From DASRAJ01 sp039920305 (GTDB lineage: Bacteria; Bacteroidota; Bacteroidia; Chitinophagales; UBA10324), in the NCBI GenBank assembly GCA_039920305.1, contig JBDSEA010000032.1:1-23308 (forward strand): a DNA stretch of 23,308 nt. Reading direction: 5' to 3'. The translations under genes and the position numbers were made by a program. Shown piece after piece: positions 16,901 to 23,146 of the stretch (its first letter is position 1; the number at the start of each line of letters is the position of its first letter). The notes beneath the pieces are model-generated. The model saw nothing but the letters and a program-made list of their open reading frames with translations. It did no database searches and was not told the DNA's origin.

Positions 16901-18814
16901 CCAGTAACTGATTTCCAGGCAAGTGATATAAATCCTGCTTATGGAACACCGGTTAACTTCACTGATCTTTCAACAAATATTCCGATCAACTGGAGCTGGG
17001 ATTTCGGGGATGGAACTATTTCAAATCAGCAGAATCCGAGTCATACTTATACTACATCAGGCACTTACACTGTAACACTTATTTCTTCTAACTGCGGCGG
17101 TGCTGATACCAGTATTCAGATTATTACTGTGCAGGAGCCCCCGGTCATGGTTGTTTCTCCCCAGGTTATTGATGTTAATTTAAACTGCGCTGACTCCTAT
17201 GTGATTCCAGTCACCGTATTTAATTCAGGGGATGGTGATTTAGTATATGGTGTAACAGAAACAGAATATTTTTTCCAGGGTAGTCAGCCGAATATTCTGG
17301 CACTTACTTATGGTGCTGATTTGGGCACCAAGCATCCCAATACCATCGCTGCAATGAATCAATACTTTCCCGGATACACACTTGCAACCACTGCAACGCA
17401 GAGTGGTGATACGCTCGCTATGGAATTACAGGGTAAAAACGTTTTTCTGATGACCAGCCCGACAGGTGATCCTGCTGTTTACTCTAATTACGCTGAAGCT
17501 CTTGACTACTTTGTAAATAATGGCGGAACAGTCATTTTCTGCGGAGCAACCGAAAATAAATCTGATTGTATTTATAATACAGGGTTGCTCACCGGTAACT
17601 TTGGAAGTGTAGTGCCGAATGTAGCAATTGACGTAGTCAACACATCACATCCGATTACACAGGGGTTACCACAGTTGATAGACCAAAATCCGAAGCATAC
17701 TTATACCCAGGCGTTTACCAATGGAGTGAATGACTTAATTACGTATTCAGGCAATACTGTTACCGGCTATACTGACCAGGGTCTTGGCCATGTGGTATAT
17801 CTTGGATTTGATTACTTTATTCCCAATGATACGGCGTCACTGGTAATCGGAAACACCTTATCCTGGATCAACAGCAATCTGATTTCTGATTTTGTTACAA
17901 TCACACCAACCGGCGGAGGTGTTGTTCACCCGTCTGAGTCTCTTGAATATAATTTTACCATTACAAATACCGGGTTGCCTGCCGGCGATTATACAGAGTA
18001 TTTTTATGTTTACGGGAATGATCCCGACAATCCTTCCGACACTGTAACCATCAATATTACTGTGGGAAGCGGAAGTTGTGTTTCAGTGATTGCGGATGTG
18101 CAATGCTTCGGGAATGTATGCTTTACTGATTCCGTTAACGGAGGTGCGTTGTCAGTGCATTGGGATTTTGGTGACGGCACTACCTCCGATATTGAAAATC
18201 CATGTCATGTTTATGCCCTGTCAGGAATTTATGATGTAACCGTGATCGGCTGTGGTGATTTCGGCTGTGATACCGTCACCACCACGATAATTGTTTCGCT
18301 GCTATCTGCCGGCATCACTTATACCGGAGCATTATTCGAAGATCTGCCTGTTGACTTTTCCAGTAATTCTCAAAACGCAGTAAGCTGGGACTGGAATTTC
18401 GGAGATGGAACAACTTCCGTGCAGGAAGATCCGCAGCATATTTATACTGATGAGGGAACATATACAGTTACATTAACTATTACCGATTCCAGCGGATGCT
18501 CCATTACCATCACGGATTCACTGGTGATCTTGTCTACAGGAATTGCCGGTCCCGGCAACAGCTTCAGTGTTTTGCTATACCCTAACCCTGCGAATTCACT
18601 TTCGAACCTTGAATACTTTCTGCCACAAGCTTCGGACGTGACCGTTGAATTATGGAATGGAATTGCACAACGCGTATCAGTGATAGTGACACCTCAGACT
18701 CAGCTCTCCGGAAAATACATTTACCCGATCCGGTTGGATGAGGGAGCTGTTTATTATGTCAGAATGAAAATAGGGGAGAGGGAATACTGGCAAGAGCTTA
18801 TAAACGTAAAGTAA
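13967..18814 (+). CDS. T9SS-secreted M4 (thermolysin-like) metalloprotease with multiple adhesion modules
   Basis: A 1615-residue exported protease. Signal peptide: residues 1-23. FTP/PepSY-type propeptide: about 30-225. M4 catalytic domain: about 230-535, with zinc ligands H354 and H358 in HEFTH and E378 in GLNEGYSDIFG. The 24-residue H-to-E spacing equals thermolysin H142/E166, and DPHYESGVVNFWYYLL matches the thermolysin H231 region. Then come PKD 1 (~540-618, WDFGDGTTD), a GEVED domain (~630-765, IWIDYDGNG), PKD 2 (~775-850), CUB (~860-978, LNVYDGPDA), PKD 3 (~985-1055), an amidotransferase/ThuA-like alpha-beta domain (~1105-1305), PKD 4 and PKD 5 (WDFGDG or WNFGDG near 1400 and 1475), and a T9SS sorting domain (1530-1615, LLYPNPANS). 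It probably degrades extracellular protein at the cell surface. The calls are strong except the alpha-beta domain, whose family is uncertain. Confidence 0.93.
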   Translation: MKHLSVSLLIILIVCSSLQLFSQQSVQHYYGDQAGRYCKGASQLFINEIRNTVSFVRLDQNENIAPENATAWLRNDVLKLRPEDGFKQYKQEKDQSSFTHTCYRQTYKSTEVQYGVYYVHSRNNRVVNANGEWYADINLSVQPVLSPGQAYHAALNYVHADEYAHEKEMSNNKKLVVLPYEGQYKLAYACNIYAVSPLSNAWYFVDAITGSIIKSDNLICSDAALGTAITQYSGTRTITTDSLAPNSFRLHDDTRGNGVITYAGPSGTTDYYDDDNYWSTDQPAVDCHFGAEATYDYYFNHFGLNGLDGSGYNLISYAHDGLYVNAFWTGADAHFGDGDGSNYGPLTDVLIVGHEFTHGVTQFHSALIYSCESGGLNEGYSDIFGQAVDWEKNPTTASWYVSGHNSGTPFRNMANPKEFNNPNCYGGDFWGTCIDPHYESGVVNFWYYLLVTGGAGVNDLGDAYNVIGIGFDDATAIAYRTNCVYLTANATYQDARDYGVQSALDLYGDCTPQTIQCTNAWYAVGVGDPYQDAVVAGFSAPQTTFCTLPSSVAFSNSSINGTSYFWDFGDGTTDTAANPVHDYTTTGVYTVSLIVNGVSLCNTSDTFVVTNYINAQNIGSPVPAACIPIDTLPSPKYGILHFVLADIDKLSDNALEGYMDFTCSDFTQLTAGDPYFAKITVGNIGDDIRIWIDYDGNGAFDNATELVYSADDVTGTVSALIYTPLNVPLNTPLRLRIIEDRQISTITDACFNPERGQAEDYSVYFVAPPDAAPVIDFFADVTTINLGQSVNFFDLSQNSPTSWSWEFSGGVPATSSLQNPTGITYNTAGAYDVTLTATNAFGSASLIKTAYIIVNPVITLCTIDTTTLDAGTFYDSGGQTGSYGNNENCDLLIHPACAKNITLKLTFFSTDFNNDVLNVYDGPDANAPLLLSESGFPFPLPTVTGTASSMFITWTSNASGTNSGFSADWTSVVGGLITPVTDFQASDINPAYGTPVNFTDLSTNIPINWSWDFGDGTISNQQNPSHTYTTSGTYTVTLISSNCGGADTSIQIITVQEPPVMVVSPQVIDVNLNCADSYVIPVTVFNSGDGDLVYGVTETEYFFQGSQPNILALTYGADLGTKHPNTIAAMNQYFPGYTLATTATQSGDTLAMELQGKNVFLMTSPTGDPAVYSNYAEALDYFVNNGGTVIFCGATENKSDCIYNTGLLTGNFGSVVPNVAIDVVNTSHPITQGLPQLIDQNPKHTYTQAFTNGVNDLITYSGNTVTGYTDQGLGHVVYLGFDYFIPNDTASLVIGNTLSWINSNLISDFVTITPTGGGVVHPSESLEYNFTITNTGLPAGDYTEYFYVYGNDPDNPSDTVTINITVGSGSCVSVIADVQCFGNVCFTDSVNGGALSVHWDFGDGTTSDIENPCHVYALSGIYDVTVIGCGDFGCDTVTTTIIVSLLSAGITYTGALFEDLPVDFSSNSQNAVSWDWNFGDGTTSVQEDPQHIYTDEGTYTVTLTITDSSGCSITITDSLVILSTGIAGPGNSFSVLLYPNPANSLSNLEYFLPQASDVTVELWNGIAQRVSVIVTPQTQLSGKYIYPIRLDEGAVYYVRMKIGEREYWQELINVK

Positions 18815-18829
18815 TTTGAATTGATGAGT

Positions 18830-18907
18830 GGTGTTAATCCGGTGAGGGAGGGAAATCAAAAAAGGTGGTATTCATGCCGGAAATCCCTCCTTCACCGGGT
18901 TAACACC
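18830..18907. terminator. Long hairpin between convergent genes, likely two-way terminator
   Basis: Left arm 18830-18852 pairs with right arm 18885-18907 over 23 positions: 21 Watson-Crick pairs and two G-U wobbles in this strand's RNA. The loop is 32 nt. It lies 15 bp after the protease stop and 3 bp before the convergent YraN stop. No long T-run follows on either strand, so it may act by stabilising mRNA 3' ends or with Rho rather than as a standard intrinsic terminator. Confidence 0.6.
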
Positions 18908-18910
18908 CTT

Positions 18911-19273
18911 CTATTCGTAAGGAAAGAAGGCATCCCTGATATGAAATATCTTCACTTCTGCATTTTCAAAAGTGATTGAAATAACATCGAACCTGACATC
19001 CATTTCCAGATTATTCCGCTCTAAATATTCCTCGGCCGCTGTAGCAAGATTTTTTTGTTTTGAAGGATGCACCGCATCCTCCGGTAAGCCAAAATATGCA
19101 GAAGAGCGTGACTTTACTTCTACAATTACAATGGTCTTCACATCACGTGCAATAATGTCAATCTCAGTTTTGCCGAAACGCCAGTTAATTTCCAGAATAT
19201 CATACCCCTTTTTCTCGAGGAATTCCAGGGCAAATACCTCTCCCTTAACTCCGAGCTCATTATGTTTACTCAT
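18911..19273 (-). CDS. YraN/UPF0102 family putative endonuclease
   Basis: A 120-residue protein with a restriction-endonuclease-like fold. The N-terminus NELGVKGEVFALEFLEKKGY is typical, followed by the core WRFGKTEIDIIARD and VIVEVKSR. The nuclease signature residues E37, D39, E52 and K54 are all present. Family members are widespread and suspected to act on branched or damaged DNA, but the biological role is unsettled. Length is normal. It is convergent with the protease gene across the long hairpin and divergent from the isomerase at 19371. Confidence 0.92.
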   Translation of the reverse strand: MSKHNELGVKGEVFALEFLEKKGYDILEINWRFGKTEIDIIARDVKTIVIVEVKSRSSAYFGLPEDAVHPSKQKNLATAAEEYLERNNLEMDVRFDVISITFENAEVKIFHIRDAFFPYE

Positions 19274-19341
19274 GAATTTTGTACTTCCCGGGGAATAAAA
19301 TTTTTAACCGATTATTTTTAAAGCGGAAATAATATTTCCTT

Positions 19342-19349
19342 TACGTTTA
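19342..19349 (+). promoter_or_regulatory. Candidate -7 element of the isomerase gene
   Basis: TACGTTTA is one base from TAnnTTTG and lies 21 nt before the ATG at 19371. Just upstream, GGAAAT-AAT-ATTTCC (19325-19339) is an interrupted palindrome that could be an operator. Confidence 0.35.
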
Positions 19350-19370
19350 ATGACCTAAAACTAACTAAAG

Positions 19371-20351
19371 ATGATGGACAAACTAATTGCCGGCTTCACA
19401 GATCAGATGGCGGAAGCCATAGAAATCGGGAAGAACATAAGGCTTTCACCCCGGCGCAAGGAACTCCGTAACATTCTGATCGCAGGCATGGGAGGGTCCG
19501 GTATCGGTGGTAATCTCGTAACTGAATTAACAGCAGCAAAATTGCAGATACCGGTTGTGGTAAGTAAAGATTATTTCCTGCCGGAGTGGGTTAATGAGCA
19601 CACACTTTTTATTGCATCCTCATACTCGGGCAATACTGAAGAAACCGTTCATGTGCTTGAGGAAGCGATCAGGCGAAATTGTAAAATCGTGTGTGTGTCA
19701 TCTGGTGGCTCTATTATTTCACTTGCTAAAAAAGCAGGTCTTGATTACATCATCATCCCGGGGGGCAAGCCACCGCGTGCATGCCTGGCTTACTCTTTTA
19801 TTCAGCAACTCTTTATTCTTGCGCATTTCAACCTGATTGACGATGGGTTTATTGTGGGGATTGAGCAGGCAATAACGATGCTGAATAAAGAAGAAAAACA
19901 CATTATGAAGCAGGCGAAATCGCTTGCAAAAAAAATGAACAGGAAAATTCCGGTAATTTATTCAGCTTGTAATTTTGAGACGGTTGCGCTCAGATGGAAG
20001 CAGCAGCTGAATGAAAATTCGAAAATTCTTTGCTGGCACAATCCCATTCCGGAAATGAATCACAATGAGCTGGTGGGCTGGCGTACACCGGGAAAATATG
20101 CCGTTATATTCCTGCGAAATGATTCCGATTATTCGCGTACCCAGCAAAGAATGAATATTGCAAAAAATATTATTACACAATACACCAGGCATATTTATGA
20201 AGTATGGTCAAAAGGGGAGAGTTATATTGAAAAAGCCCTGTACCTGATTCATCTTGGTGACTGGGTTTCATATTACCTCGCTGACCTGCGGAAAGTAGAT
20301 GCAGTGGAAGTGAATGTGATTGATTATCTTAAAACGGAGCTGGCGAATTGA
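19371..20351 (+). CDS. Bifunctional phosphoglucose/phosphomannose isomerase (SIS-domain family)
   Basis: A 326-residue sugar-phosphate isomerase of the archaeal/bacterial PGI-PMI family, which interconverts glucose-6-P or mannose-6-P with fructose-6-P. Two SIS domains are visible. Motifs: GMGGSGIGGN (39-48), phosphate loop SSYSGNTEET (83-92), the family hallmark PPRACLAY (134-141), and the catalytic-region motif EMNHNELVGW (228-237). Length is typical. The start is ATGATG, so either Met1 (19371) or Met2 (19374) may be used. It is followed by an intrinsic terminator at 20457. It may be a second glucose-phosphate isomerase or the sole one; the window cannot tell. Confidence 0.9.
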   Translation: MMDKLIAGFTDQMAEAIEIGKNIRLSPRRKELRNILIAGMGGSGIGGNLVTELTAAKLQIPVVVSKDYFLPEWVNEHTLFIASSYSGNTEETVHVLEEAIRRNCKIVCVSSGGSIISLAKKAGLDYIIIPGGKPPRACLAYSFIQQLFILAHFNLIDDGFIVGIEQAITMLNKEEKHIMKQAKSLAKKMNRKIPVIYSACNFETVALRWKQQLNENSKILCWHNPIPEMNHNELVGWRTPGKYAVIFLRNDSDYSRTQQRMNIAKNIITQYTRHIYEVWSKGESYIEKALYLIHLGDWVSYYLADLRKVDAVEVNVIDYLKTELAN

Positions 20352-20456
20352 TACTGCAATACTGTTGATTTTGTTCAGCCATAAACCTGGTTCAGCATTG
20401 CTTCTCCACCTCACATTTCTTTCAGGAAGATACAGTTAAGTTCCTGATTCCTGAAT

Positions 20457-20486
20457 TGGTTGATTCGCCAACCATTTCTTTTTTTC
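20457..20486 (+). terminator. Intrinsic terminator after the isomerase gene
   Basis: A 6-bp stem, TGGTTG (20457-20462) with CAACCA (20469-20474), and a 6-nt loop are followed by TTTCTTTTTTT. It lies about 105 bp after the isomerase stop. The T-run is on the plus strand only, so it serves that gene and not the convergent oxidoreductase. Confidence 0.65.
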
Positions 20487-20520
20487 ACATTGTGTTGCAT
20501 TAATTAATTGAACTTACAAT

Positions 20521-21729
20521 TCACTGTTCTTCCAAGTAATCTTTCAGATATGAAAAACGCGGTGTGAGTTTTCCATCTTCAGCGATGGTTGCGCGCTCAA
20601 TGATGGGGCTGTTTTCAGTGAGTAATTCTGTCACTACGTATTCAATCAGCTTATCCCCGAACTCACCTGAGGACTCACGTGGCAATTCATTGGGCAGATT
20701 GCTTACTGCCATCACATCAATGCAGTGAGATTGGAAAGGTACTTCTTCCTTTTCAGTGACAGGATTGTAACCAAAAACCGGATTTTCAATGGTGGTATCG
20801 CGGATGGTTGCAGGCACTGAGCCGTTGATATCGCAGGAAACATCTGCAATCACCCGGATTTGGAAATCTGATCTGCGCATATCTTCCCTGGTAAAAAATA
20901 CTGGAGCTGAAGGATTCCAGAAAATTGCATTGATAAACAAGTCTGTTACCTGCGCAAACGGAAGAAATGCCGATTCATAATCACCCGGCTGATTGTGAAA
21001 TTCATCACGCTGAAATGGTGTTCCGTCCCTGCGCTTATAAAGCTGTGAAGTATTGAGAACTGCATATACAGGCTCATGATAATCCCGGGTTAGAAAATTA
21101 TGCTCGCTTACCATGCGGAGGTTAAGATCCTCCAGGAGCTCATATACACCTTTAGCTACCCTGCCTGTTCCTGTTACTGCAACCTTTACGGGAGGAAGCC
21201 TGATCGTGCGGTATTGTTTGATCATTTCCGGATAGCTCCCGCACCGGTAAGCACGCTTGAGATCAAATAAGTTAAAGCGCCTGCCATAGGAATAAAATCC
21301 ATTATGGGCACCTACCACCCCGGCAAAATGCCCGAATCCAAGAATGCGCTCACCATTTTCCCAAATGAGGCATTCATAATCAATCAGGGAAACCTTTTTT
21401 TTCACCACTTCCTGTAACAGCGAGCGGTTATGCTCCTGCTTCTTTATGGTATGTGAAAAGAAAATGTAGCGCTTCCCTTCAATCAGCATTTCCTTTGGAA
21501 CCTCTTTAATACCTGCCATCAGATCAGCCTGCGTAATATCTTCTGTTACCTCGACATTTTCATCCAGGTATTCTTCATCTTTAAAGCACCGGTGCTGCGA
21601 TGGCTGCACTACTATTTTCAGCTCCGGATATTTATTCATCAGCCACTGGCATTGTACGGGAGTGAAAGCAACCCGGTTATCTGGAGGTGATTTATCTTCC
21701 CTTATCAGGGCGATAGTGAGTTGTTTCAT
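20521..21729 (-). CDS. Saccharopine dehydrogenase (Lys1)-like NAD(P)-dependent oxidoreductase
   Basis: A 402-residue enzyme with an alanine dehydrogenase/transhydrogenase-type N-terminal domain (TIALIREDKSPPDNRVAFTP, then YIFFSHTIKKQEHN) and a Rossmann core whose nucleotide loop is VTGTGRVAKGV (G187 begins GTGRVA). Later motifs DLFINAIFWNPSAPVFFT, VIADVSCDINGSVPATIRDTTIENP and DVMAVSNLPNELPRESS are those of lysine-forming saccharopine dehydrogenase relatives common in Bacteroidota. The true substrate is not shown by sequence. The ATG at 21729 is preferred over an upstream in-frame TTG at 21741, because that TTG is part of the promoter element (21739-21746). It is convergent with the isomerase. 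Confidence 0.85.
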   Translation of the reverse strand: MKQLTIALIREDKSPPDNRVAFTPVQCQWLMNKYPELKIVVQPSQHRCFKDEEYLDENVEVTEDITQADLMAGIKEVPKEMLIEGKRYIFFSHTIKKQEHNRSLLQEVVKKKVSLIDYECLIWENGERILGFGHFAGVVGAHNGFYSYGRRFNLFDLKRAYRCGSYPEMIKQYRTIRLPPVKVAVTGTGRVAKGVYELLEDLNLRMVSEHNFLTRDYHEPVYAVLNTSQLYKRRDGTPFQRDEFHNQPGDYESAFLPFAQVTDLFINAIFWNPSAPVFFTREDMRRSDFQIRVIADVSCDINGSVPATIRDTTIENPVFGYNPVTEKEEVPFQSHCIDVMAVSNLPNELPRESSGEFGDKLIEYVVTELLTENSPIIERATIAEDGKLTPRFSYLKDYLEEQ

Positions 21730-21738
21730 AAGGATTCG

Positions 21739-21746
21739 CAAATGTA
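21739..21746 (-). promoter_or_regulatory. -7 promoter element giving an almost leaderless transcript
   Basis: On the minus strand TACATTTG fits TAnnTTTG exactly and is followed by CG. Only 9 nt separate it from the ATG at 21729, so the transcript should begin within a few bases of the start codon. This decides the start of the oxidoreductase gene. Confidence 0.55.
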
Positions 21747-21804
21747 ATTTCCCGGGAAGAGCAAAAATACTTCGTGGCCATTTTATTTTTTTCCATAGGA
21801 ATTA

Positions 21805-21838
21805 TTTGTTTTCGGTTTCAAAAGAATTTTTACTTTTA
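21805..21838 (+). promoter_or_regulatory. Candidate promoter of the DUF1579 gene
   Basis: TTTG at 21805-21808 (-33 type) and TACTTTTA at 21831-21838 (one base from TAnnTTTG) are separated by 22 nt. The ATG at 21855 follows 16 nt later. Both boxes and the spacing fit the Bacteroidota promoter pattern. Confidence 0.45.
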
Positions 21839-21854
21839 AGAAAAAATAAAACAC

Positions 21855-22427
21855 ATGAAAAACCTCAATAAGATTTTTTTGATCCTTGTTTCCTCCTTGC
21901 TTTTCACCAGCGCCATCGCGCAGAATCAGAAGGATGAAGAAATGAAGGCATGGATGGCCTATGCCACTCCCGGCGATGCTCAGAAAATGCTTGCAAATTC
22001 TACCGGTGACTGGAAGGCAGACGTTTCATTAACCATGGATCCGGCACAGCCGCCGATTAAATCCAAAGCATCAGTTCATAACGAAATGATCATGGGTGGC
22101 CGTTATCTTTCTACCCATTATTCTGGTGATATGATGGGAATGCCGTTCGAAGGAACCGGGACCATTGGGTATGACAATGGTAAAAAAATGTATGTCAGCA
22201 GCTGGATTGATAACATGGGTACCGGCATCATGTATATGGAAGGGAAGCCGGGTGATGATAAAAGGACTGTTGAATTCAAAGGCAAAGCCTACGAGCCCAT
22301 GCTGGGTAAAGATGTTATGGTTCGGGAGGTAATGACATTTATTGATGCCACACATCAAAAGATGGAAATGTATATGAATTCGGGCGATAAAGAAATGAAG
22401 ACCATGGAAATTGATCTTACAAAATAA
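21855..22427 (+). CDS. DUF1579 family secreted protein
   Basis: A 190-residue exported protein. Signal peptide: MKNLNKIFLILVSSLLFTSA with cleavage after AIAQ. The mature part fits DUF1579: an N-terminal ATPGDAQKMLANSTGDWKADV, then GGRYLSTHYSGDMMGMPFEG, GTIGYDNGKKMYVSSWIDNMGTG, and a C-terminal VREVMTFIDATHQKMEMY. DUF1579 proteins are lipocalin-like beta barrels common in Bacteroidota; the function is not known. It has its own promoter and a strong terminator at 22447, so it is a single-gene unit. Confidence 0.85.
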   Translation: MKNLNKIFLILVSSLLFTSAIAQNQKDEEMKAWMAYATPGDAQKMLANSTGDWKADVSLTMDPAQPPIKSKASVHNEMIMGGRYLSTHYSGDMMGMPFEGTGTIGYDNGKKMYVSSWIDNMGTGIMYMEGKPGDDKRTVEFKGKAYEPMLGKDVMVREVMTFIDATHQKMEMYMNSGDKEMKTMEIDLTK

Positions 22428-22446
22428 TTCAGCAACTCTGTATTTA

Positions 22447-22493
22447 AATGGGCGGCGAATCACTTCATTTGCCGCCCATTTTCTGTTTTATTT
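22447..22493 (+). terminator. Intrinsic terminator after the DUF1579 gene
   Basis: A perfect 10-bp GC-rich stem, AATGGGCGGC (22447-22456) with GCCGCCCATT (22471-22480), and a 14-nt loop are followed by TTCTGTTTTATTT. It starts 20 bp after the stop codon and abuts the tmRNA promoter. Confidence 0.8.
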
Positions 22494-22494
22494 A

Positions 22495-22502
22495 TATCTT
22501 TG
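22495..22502 (+). promoter_or_regulatory. tmRNA promoter (-7 element)
   Basis: TATCTTTG, extended as TATCTTTGCG, is an exact consensus. A TTTG at 22468-22471 could be the -33 box with a 23-nt spacer. The mature tmRNA begins at 22523, leaving about a 12-15 nt leader to be removed by RNase P. Confidence 0.7.
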
Positions 22503-22522
22503 CGGTTATTAAAACAATAACC

Positions 22523-22886
22523 GGGGCTGACCGGCTTTGACAGCGATGTTCTTTGAAAGTAAGCATGCCGTGCATTGGAAGCCAAGCACGAAAATCTCCA
22601 ACTTCTGACGCCGTAATCGGCAACAATCAATTAGCAATGGCTGCCTAACCGCAAAGCGGTTTCAGTCATTAGTTCCCTGCGCGCCACGTGCTGCCGCGTG
22701 CAACCGGAACTTCATCATGCAGCGCTGGTCTCAACCTGCCGGTTTGTTGAGATAAGAAAATAACCGGATAAGAATGAATAAAGGTTGTCTTTCGCCCTGT
22801 TCATTCTGACACCCAAGGAAAGAATAAGCATGTAGAAAGCTTTTGACGACCTTGTCTGGACCAGGGTTCAATTCCCTGCAGCTCCA
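22523..22886 (+). ncRNA. ssrA: Transfer-messenger RNA (tmRNA)
   Basis: This RNA rescues stalled ribosomes and tags the incomplete protein. The 5' end GGGGCTG (22523-22529) pairs with CAGCTCC (22879-22885) as a 7-bp acceptor stem with the G3-U pair that marks alanine charging; A22886 is the discriminator. The T arm is CAGGG-TTCAATT-CCCTG (22862-22878). The genome reads CAA, not CCA, after the discriminator, so CCA must be added by enzyme. The tag reading frame GGC AAC AAT CAA TTA GCA ATG GCT GCC TAA (22619-22648) gives GNNQLAMAA, in line with the GENNYALAA-type tags of Bacteroidota. A 5-bp hairpin (ACCGC/GCGGT) follows at the tag stop, as in other tmRNAs. About 364 nt is normal. A terminator lies at 22910. 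Confidence 0.95.
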
Positions 22887-22909
22887 CAAGTATAAGTTCA
22901 ATTCAGACC

Positions 22910-22950
22910 AATTCCTTGTAAATCTCAATATTTGCAGGGAATTTTTATTT
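22910..22950 (+). terminator. Intrinsic terminator of tmRNA
   Basis: The 14-nt arms 22910-22923 and 22930-22943 pair along their full length in RNA (two G-U pairs), with a 6-nt loop CTCAAT, followed by TTTATTT. The position, 24 nt after the mature 3' end, fits tmRNA. Its right arm also contains an 11-nt complement of the tmRNA T arm. Confidence 0.75.
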
Positions 22951-22987
22951 ACAGATAGTCGAGAATCATGTCGAAAAGTAGTGGTTA

Positions 22988-23069
22988 GGTTACAAATTCG
23001 GTTACAGAAAAGATAATATAAACTCTGTAACCTTATCATCTGGAAGCCTTACCCATCAATGATTTGATG
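22988..23069. repeat. Short inverted and direct repeats between tmRNA and the integrase gene
   Basis: GGTTACAG (23000-23007) and CTGTAACC (23025-23032) are inverted copies 17 bp apart; GGTTACA (22988-22994) is a further direct copy. CATCAA-TGAT-TTGATG (23054-23069) is a second small palindrome. Such repeats next to an integrase gene may be arm-type integrase or excisionase sites, or operators. No match to a known site was made. Confidence 0.4.
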
Positions 23070-23146
23070 AGATAAAAATGTTCATATCCTTTCTATGAAA
23101 ATTGGTTCAGTTTGCTTAGCTTTGGTCACAGAAAAACAACTACAAA

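Noticed and set aside
15640..18440. Repeated TGGGATTTCGG-type DNA segments in the protease gene as a mobile or CRISPR-like repeat
   Set aside because: They encode the WDFGDG motif of successive PKD domains, which fully explains the similarity.
22731..23039. A 102-codon minus-strand frame over the tmRNA 3' half
   Set aside because: It lies antisense to tmRNA; the peptide RELNPGPDKV is the familiar translation of the complement of a T arm, not a protein.
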